From: Mycolicibacter longobardus
GTDB taxonomy: Bacteria > Actinomycetota > Actinomycetes > Mycobacteriales > Mycobacteriaceae
DNA: 64,000 bases
Reading direction: 5' to 3'
Assembly: GCF_002102265.1 (NCBI RefSeq)
Contig: NZ_LQPG01000008.1
Coordinates: 112,564-176,563 of the forward strand
Positions 59,492 through 64,000 of the stretch are shown here, piece after piece. Below the pieces are notes generated by a model. The model was not told the DNA's origin, did not search any database, and worked only from the letters and a program-made list of their open reading frames with translations. How positions within the stretch are numbered: the first letter of the stretch is position 1; each line of letters begins with the position of its first letter. The position numbers and the translations under genes are program-made.

Positions 59492-60967
59492 ATGACAATT
59501 CTGCGCAGCCGCAGCCTGCGTTCATTGGGTGCCGTGCCGCTGGCCGCCGCCGTCGCCGCCTTGGGTGTCGCGCCCGCGGTGGCCCCCGGGCTGGCGGCCA
59601 CCGCCAAGACCGTGGTGGCTCAGGCAACGCTGCTGGACACCCAGTCGTGGATCATGGGCGGCAGCGGACTGCCCATCCCGTCGCCGAACTACCTGGCCGC
59701 CCTGACCGAACGGTACCTCGACCCCACGCCGCCCAAGTTCGCCGGCCAGCCGGTGTTCCCGGTGGATTCCACCAACGCCCTGTTCACCCCGGAGGGTCTG
59801 TACCCGCTCACCGGCGTCAAGACGCTGCCGTTGGACACCTCGGCACAGCAGGGCGCTGAGATCCTCTACCAGAAGATCATGGAGGAGATCGCCAAGGGCA
59901 ATGAGCTTGTCGTAGGGGGTTATTCACAGAGCAGCGTCATCAGCGGGATGGTGATGGAGCAGCTGTTGAGCCTGCCCGAGGACGAGCGCCCGGATGCCGA
60001 TCAGCTGTCTTTCGTGATCTTGGGCAATCCGTCCAACCCCAACGGTGGCCTGCTGTCCCGCTTCGACGTCCCCGGCTCCCCGTTGAGCCTGCCCAGCCTG
60101 GGGGTCACTTTCAGTGGGGGCGCCCCGTCTGAGACGCCTTGGGAGACAGCAAGTTACGCCCAAGAGTACGACGGCTTCGCCGACTTCCCGAAGTACCCGC
60201 TGAACTTCCTGGCCAGCCTAAACGCCTTCATGGGCATACTGACCGTCCACGGCACCTACCCGACGTTGACCGATGCCCAGCTGGCGACGGCTATCGAGCT
60301 GGACGTCTCCGAGGACTACACGGGTAACACCCGGTATTTCATGATTCCCACCGAGAACCTGCCGCTGCTGGATCCGTTGCGTGGCAGCGGATTCGGCAAC
60401 GCGTTTGCCGACCTGCTGCAGCCGGTTCTGCGGGTGCTGGTCAACCTCGGCTACGGCAACATCGAAAACGGCTGGGACCAGGGTCCGGCGGATATCTCCA
60501 CGCCGTTCGGAGTGTTCCCGGACGTCAACCCGATGGATGTGCTCACCGCTCTGGCGAACGGCGCTGAGCAGGGTTGGAACGACTTCGTCGCCGCGTGGCA
60601 GGACCTGTCGACCGGCAGTGTGGCGGACTGGTTCGGCTGGGACACCGGCAGTGCAGCGGAATTCGTCTTGCCGAGCTTCACCGACATCGTCAACACGTTC
60701 AGCAGCGCTGCGTCGACCTTGTACGCGACGCTGCTGCCGACCGCCGACATCATCAACGCCATGTTGACCAGTCTCCCGGCGTACAGCCTGAGCCTGTTCT
60801 TCAACGAGCTCATGGCGGGCGATCTGGTGGGCGCGATAGGCATGCCGTTGGCGGCGACGACGGGGCTGACCACCATGGCGGCCGGCTTCGAGTTCGCGGT
60901 GATAGCGGAAGCGTTGAGCACGATCCAGCAGGACTTCGCCGACCTGTTCTCCGCGCCGACGGTGTGA
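59492..60967 (+). CDS. PE-PPE-domain secreted serine hydrolase
   Basis: 491 residues. Signal peptide MTILRSRSLRSLGAVPLAAAVAALGVAPAVAPGLAA in place of the PE domain. The PE-PPE domain, about 75-300, has VVGGYSQSSVISG (GxSxS nucleophile) and ETAS..YDGFADFPKYPLNFLA. RBS GGGAGG 6 bp before ATG. PE-PPE domains of known proteins have esterase/lipase activity. The C-terminal 190 residues are hydrophobic and of unknown role. Its AT-richer upstream region contains no clear operator. Confidence 0.9.
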   Translation: MTILRSRSLRSLGAVPLAAAVAALGVAPAVAPGLAATAKTVVAQATLLDTQSWIMGGSGLPIPSPNYLAALTERYLDPTPPKFAGQPVFPVDSTNALFTPEGLYPLTGVKTLPLDTSAQQGAEILYQKIMEEIAKGNELVVGGYSQSSVISGMVMEQLLSLPEDERPDADQLSFVILGNPSNPNGGLLSRFDVPGSPLSLPSLGVTFSGGAPSETPWETASYAQEYDGFADFPKYPLNFLASLNAFMGILTVHGTYPTLTDAQLATAIELDVSEDYTGNTRYFMIPTENLPLLDPLRGSGFGNAFADLLQPVLRVLVNLGYGNIENGWDQGPADISTPFGVFPDVNPMDVLTALANGAEQGWNDFVAAWQDLSTGSVADWFGWDTGSAAEFVLPSFTDIVNTFSSAASTLYATLLPTADIINAMLTSLPAYSLSLFFNELMAGDLVGAIGMPLAATTGLTTMAAGFEFAVIAEALSTIQQDFADLFSAPTV

Positions 60968-61054
60968 TCGCGGGGGGCGCGCTGGGCCGAGTGCGGCTAC
61001 TGCGCCTCCGTTGGAACCCCCCTTGGAACCTCTCGGACCGTTAGTCTCATCGGC

Positions 61055-62017
61055 GTGACCGCATCCGATGGAAGTGCCGCCACCGAGTGGTCCCCGACCG
61101 GATCGGTCACCGTGCGGGCACCGGGCAAGCTCAACCTCCACCTGGCCGTCGGCGACCGTCGAGATGACGGCTACCACGAGCTGACCACCGTTTTCCACGC
61201 GGTCTCGCTGGTCGACGAGGTGACCGTGCGCGACGCCGACGTGCTGTCGTTGCGGACCAACGGCGAGGGCGCCGACAAGCTGCCCACCGATGAGCGCAAC
61301 CTGGCGTGGCGGGCCGCCGAACTCATGGCAGAGCATGTGGGCCGGGCGCCCGACGTGGCGATCACCATCGAGAAGTCCATCCCGGTGGCCGGCGGCATGG
61401 CCGGGGGCAGTGCCGACGCCGCGGCGGTGCTGGTCGGCATGAATGTGCTCTGGGAGCTGGGCGTGCCGCGCCGTGACCTGCACGCCCTGGCCGCCAAGCT
61501 GGGCAGCGACGTGCCGTTCGCGCTGCATGGCGGTACCGCGCTGGGCACCGGTCGCGGCGAGGAGCTGGCGACGGTGCTCACCCGGCAGACGTTCCACTGG
61601 GTGCTGGTGTTCGCCGAAGGCGGGCTGTCCACGCCGGCGGTATTCGCCGAACTGGACCGGCTGCGCGACACCGGCCGCACCCTGCCGGAGACGGGCGAGT
61701 CCGAACCGGTGCTGGCCGCGCTGGCCGCCGGAGATCCCCAGCGCCTAGCCGGGCTGCTCGGCAACGACCTGCAGGCCGCGGCGGTCAGCCTCATGCCGGC
61801 GTTGCGGCGCACGTTGCGGGCCGGCGTGGAGGCCGGTGCGCTGGCCGGCATCGTGTCGGGCTCCGGACCGACGTGTGCGTTCCTGTGCGTGTCGGCGGAA
61901 TCGGCGGCCGATGTCGCCGTCGAGCTGTCGGCGGTCGGAGCGGGACGCGCAGTGCGGGTGGCCAGCGGCCCGGTCTACGGCGCCCGGGTGGTGCCCTCCT
62001 CGTTGACCGGGGCGTGA
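61055..62017 (+). CDS. ispE: 4-diphosphocytidyl-2-C-methyl-D-erythritol kinase IspE
   Basis: 320 residues from GTG. GHMP kinase motifs: [45 protein letters not shown] (ATP loop) and [13 protein letters not shown]. Fourth step of the MEP isoprenoid pathway. TAGTCT lies 7 nt before the start, so it has its own leaderless promoter. Separated from ksgA by the kinase and PE-PPE genes. Confidence 0.95.
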   Translation: MTASDGSAATEWSPTGSVTVRAPGKLNLHLAVGDRRDDGYHELTTVFHAVSLVDEVTVRDADVLSLRTNGEGADKLPTDERNLAWRAAELMAEHVGRAPDVAITIEKSIPVAGGMAGGSADAAAVLVGMNVLWELGVPRRDLHALAAKLGSDVPFALHGGTALGTGRGEELATVLTRQTFHWVLVFAEGGLSTPAVFAELDRLRDTGRTLPETGESEPVLAALAAGDPQRLAGLLGNDLQAAAVSLMPALRRTLRAGVEAGALAGIVSGSGPTCAFLCVSAESAADVAVELSAVGAGRAVRVASGPVYGARVVPSSLTGA

Positions 62018-62268
62018 CGGCCGTCCCAAATCGGCGCGAAGATTTGCCCGCCGATTAAGAGGAGTTTAAGATGGCGGCCGGTGACTAGTCGCGGCCAGGA
62101 CATCCGAGCCATCCAGGCGCCCGCCGATCTGGCGGGCCGAGCATTACGGTTTCGAGATGTAACCGCCACCGATTTGTGCGCGCGCGCCTATCGCGAAGTG
62201 GTCTCCAGCAGGTGGAACATGAAATTTCAGCCCGTGTGGAAAGTACCGGTGCCGGCTAGGAGGCCGTC
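62018..62268. other. Intergenic region before the acyl-AMP ligase
   Basis: 251 bp. CGGCGCG and other short repeats occur, plus a TTAAGAGGAGTTTAAG AT-rich patch at 62055-62070. RBS AGGAGG at 62260-62265 lies just before the GTG. No RNA gene is recognised. Confidence 0.4.
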
Positions 62269-63903
62269 GTGAGCAGGTTTACCGACAACATGTTCCGCAG
62301 TGCCCGCGAATCCACCAAGGGCATGGTCACCGGTGAGCCCCACGAACCCGTCCGGCACACCTGGGGCGAGGTCCACGAGCGTGCCCGCCGCATCGCCGGA
62401 GGGTTGGCCGCGGCCGGCGTCGGCCCGGGAGACGCGGTCGGGGTGCTGGCCGGCGCCCCGGTCGAAATCGCCCCCACCGCGCAGGGCGTGTGGATGCGCG
62501 CCGCCAGCCTGACCATGCTGCACCAGCCCACCCCCCGCACGGACCTGGCGGTGTGGGCCGAGGACACCATGACCGTCGTCGACATGATCGACGCCAAGGC
62601 CGTCATCATCTCCGACCCCTTCATGGCAGCGGCACCGGTGCTGGAAGAGAAGGGCCTGAAGGTCGTGACCGTCGCGGACCTGCTGGCCGCCGAACCGATC
62701 GACCCCGAAGAGGCCGGTGAGGACGACCTGGCCCTGATGCAGCTGACGTCGGGGTCGACCGGTTCTCCGAAGGCAGTGCAGATCACCCACCGCAACATCT
62801 ACTCCAACGCCGAGGCGATGTTCATCAGCGCCGAGTACGACGTCGAGAAGGACGTCATGGTCAGCTGGCTGCCGTGCTTCCATGACATGGGCATGATCGG
62901 ATTCCTCACCGTCCCGATGTACTTCGGCGCGGAGCTGGTCAAGATCACCCCGATGGACTTCCTGCGCGACACCCTGCTGTGGGCCAAGCTGATCGACAAG
63001 TACAAGGGCACCATGACCGCCGCCCCGAACTTCGCCTACGCGCTGTTCGCCAAGCGGCTGCGCAAGCAGGCCACCCCGGGCCAGTTCGACCTGTCCACGC
63101 TGCGGTTCGCGCTGTCGGGCGCCGAGCCGGTGGAGCCGGCCGACGTCGAAGACCTGATCGACGCGGGTAGGCCGTTCGGGCTCAAGCCGTCGGCCATCCT
63201 GCCCGCTTACGGCATGGCCGAGACGGTGCTGGCGGTGTCGTTCTCCAAGTGCGGTGCGGGCCTGGTGGTCGACGAGATCGACGCCGATCTGCTGGCGGCG
63301 TTGCGCCAGGCGGTTCCGGCGACCAAGGGCAACACCCGGCGGCTGGCTTCGCTGGGGCCGCTGCTGGAGGGCATCGAGATCCGGATCGTCGACGAGAACG
63401 GCACGGCACTGCCGGCCCGCGGGGTCGGCGTGATCCAGCTGCGCGGTGAGCCGGTGACCCCGGGCTACCTGACCATGGCCGGTTTCCTGCCGGCGCAGGA
63501 CGAGCACGGCTGGTATGACACCGGTGACCTGGGCTACCAGATGGAGGACGGCCACGTCGTGGTCTGCGGCCGGGTCAAGGACGTCATCATCATGGCGGGC
63601 CGCAACATCTACCCGACCGACATCGAGCGGGCCGCGGGCCGGGTCGAGGGCGTGCGGCCGGGTTGCGCGGTGGCGGTGCGCCTGGATGCCGGGCATTCCC
63701 GCGAGACCTTCGCCGTCGCGGTGGAGTCCAACAACTGGCAGGACCCCGCCGAGGTGCGCCGCATCGAGCACCAGGTCGCCCACGAGGTGGTCACCGAGGT
63801 TGACATGCGGCCCCGCAACGTGGTGGTGCTCGGGCCGGGCAGTATCCCCAAGACCCCGTCGGGCAAGCTGCGCCGGGCCAACTCCGTCGCCCTGGTCACC
63901 TAA
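62269..63903 (+). CDS. Acyl-AMP/CoA ligase (Rv1013, 'pks16' type)
   Basis: 544 residues from GTG. AMP-binding motifs: [21 protein letters not shown] (A3), [24 protein letters not shown] (A5), [10 protein letters not shown] (A7) and [20 protein letters not shown] (A8). The catalytic Lys is in KTPSGKLRR. The last 20 residues resemble fatty-acyl-AMP ligases. It adenylates a fatty acid for CoA or carrier-protein loading. Confidence 0.93.
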   Translation: MSRFTDNMFRSARESTKGMVTGEPHEPVRHTWGEVHERARRIAGGLAAAGVGPGDAVGVLAGAPVEIAPTAQGVWMRAASLTMLHQPTPRTDLAVWAEDTMTVVDMIDAKAVIISDPFMAAAPVLEEKGLKVVTVADLLAAEPIDPEEAGEDDLALMQLTSGSTGSPKAVQITHRNIYSNAEAMFISAEYDVEKDVMVSWLPCFHDMGMIGFLTVPMYFGAELVKITPMDFLRDTLLWAKLIDKYKGTMTAAPNFAYALFAKRLRKQATPGQFDLSTLRFALSGAEPVEPADVEDLIDAGRPFGLKPSAILPAYGMAETVLAVSFSKCGAGLVVDEIDADLLAALRQAVPATKGNTRRLASLGPLLEGIEIRIVDENGTALPARGVGVIQLRGEPVTPGYLTMAGFLPAQDEHGWYDTGDLGYQMEDGHVVVCGRVKDVIIMAGRNIYPTDIERAAGRVEGVRPGCAVAVRLDAGHSRETFAVAVESNNWQDPAEVRRIEHQVAHEVVTEVDMRPRNVVVLGPGSIPKTPSGKLRRANSVALVT

Positions 63904-64000
63904 CGCGCCCCGCCTCTGGCGAGGATTGCTCCTATGTCAAGCAGCGGTGGCGTGGGGTGTAGGGCGTCGTGATTTCTCGTCGGTGTGGAGGCGGTTGTAG
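63904..64000. other. Intergenic tail of the window
   Basis: 97 bp after the ligase. CTCCTATGTCAAGCAGCGG begins a segment whose character is unlike the upstream gene. Nothing can be assigned; it may be the end of a mobile element beyond the window. Confidence 0.25.

Noticed and set aside
63930..64000. Possible insertion-sequence end
   Set aside because: Only about 70 bp are visible, with no inverted repeat partner or transposase frame.

Overview
The window is chromosomal DNA from a mycobacterium. It is GC-rich and densely packed, with many GTG starts. It encodes an N-terminal PPE protein, a PE-PPE-domain hydrolase, RpfB, MprAB/PepD, and a backbone whose order follows M. tuberculosis Rv0958 to Rv1013 with replacements and insertions. 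Species cannot be fixed from the sequence. No rRNA, CRISPR array, complete insertion sequence or replication origin is visible. No gene-free stretch exceeds about 300 bp.

Layout. 1-2.9 kb: 3' end of an amidohydrolase, a TetR regulator and an alpha/beta hydrolase. 3-6.4 kb: MoxR-type AAA+ ATPase and VWA protein (Rv0958/Rv0959 type). 6.4-16 kb: a PPE protein with a C-terminal SHOCT-like tail, a NarL-type two-component system and a seven-gene-equivalent Mrp Na+/H+ antiporter operon (mrpA/B fused, C, D, E, F, G). 16-19 kb: methyltransferase, DUF2236 oxygenase, TetR and DUF1707 protein. 19-27.5 kb: a six-gene catabolic operon (echA7-fadE12-accA2-accD2-fadE13-AtuA-like) for a branched or isoprenoid-type acyl-CoA, preceded by a palindromic operator. 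27.7-38.9 kb: rpmF, mprA-mprB-pepD, moaB2, mscL, a SAF-domain protein with the FmdB/Ruc chaperone under a CIRCE element, a folate cyclo-ligase, galU, glp (moeA-like), rimJ and sepX/glpR. 39-44.2 kb: an accessory block starting at tRNA-Ala(CGC), with a truncated Fic gene and a small overlapping ORF, a WXG-helix/DUF6973-like putative toxin next to a lipoprotein, a ferritin-like protein, TetR, EcsC and DUF732 genes. 44.3-56.4 kb: gdhA, a cAMP-regulated acetyltransferase, a lipoprotein, an AlkB-like dioxygenase, pmt, rsmI, pabB, an ECF41 sigma factor with an FAD oxidoreductase, metG and tatD. 56.5-63.9 kb: rpfB-ksgA, then a kinase and a PE-PPE hydrolase that separate ksgA from ispE, then an acyl-AMP/CoA ligase (Rv1013 type).

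Most notable observations. (1) A 47-bp imperfect-palindrome repeat is present in five copies plus a remnant. Two copies lie in frame inside unrelated proteins (VWA protein and enoyl-CoA hydratase), both encoding [16 protein letters not shown]. The others are intergenic, and the terminal stem shows a compensatory base-pair change. This resembles protein-invading palindromic elements known from other bacteria. (2) A putative ESX-exported toxin with an adjacent candidate immunity lipoprotein lies beside a tRNA gene and a decayed Fic module. (3) Many genes carry a TANNNT box 6-7 nt before the start codon, implying leaderless transcripts, including a divergent pmt/rsmI promoter whose -10 boxes overlap by 2 bp.
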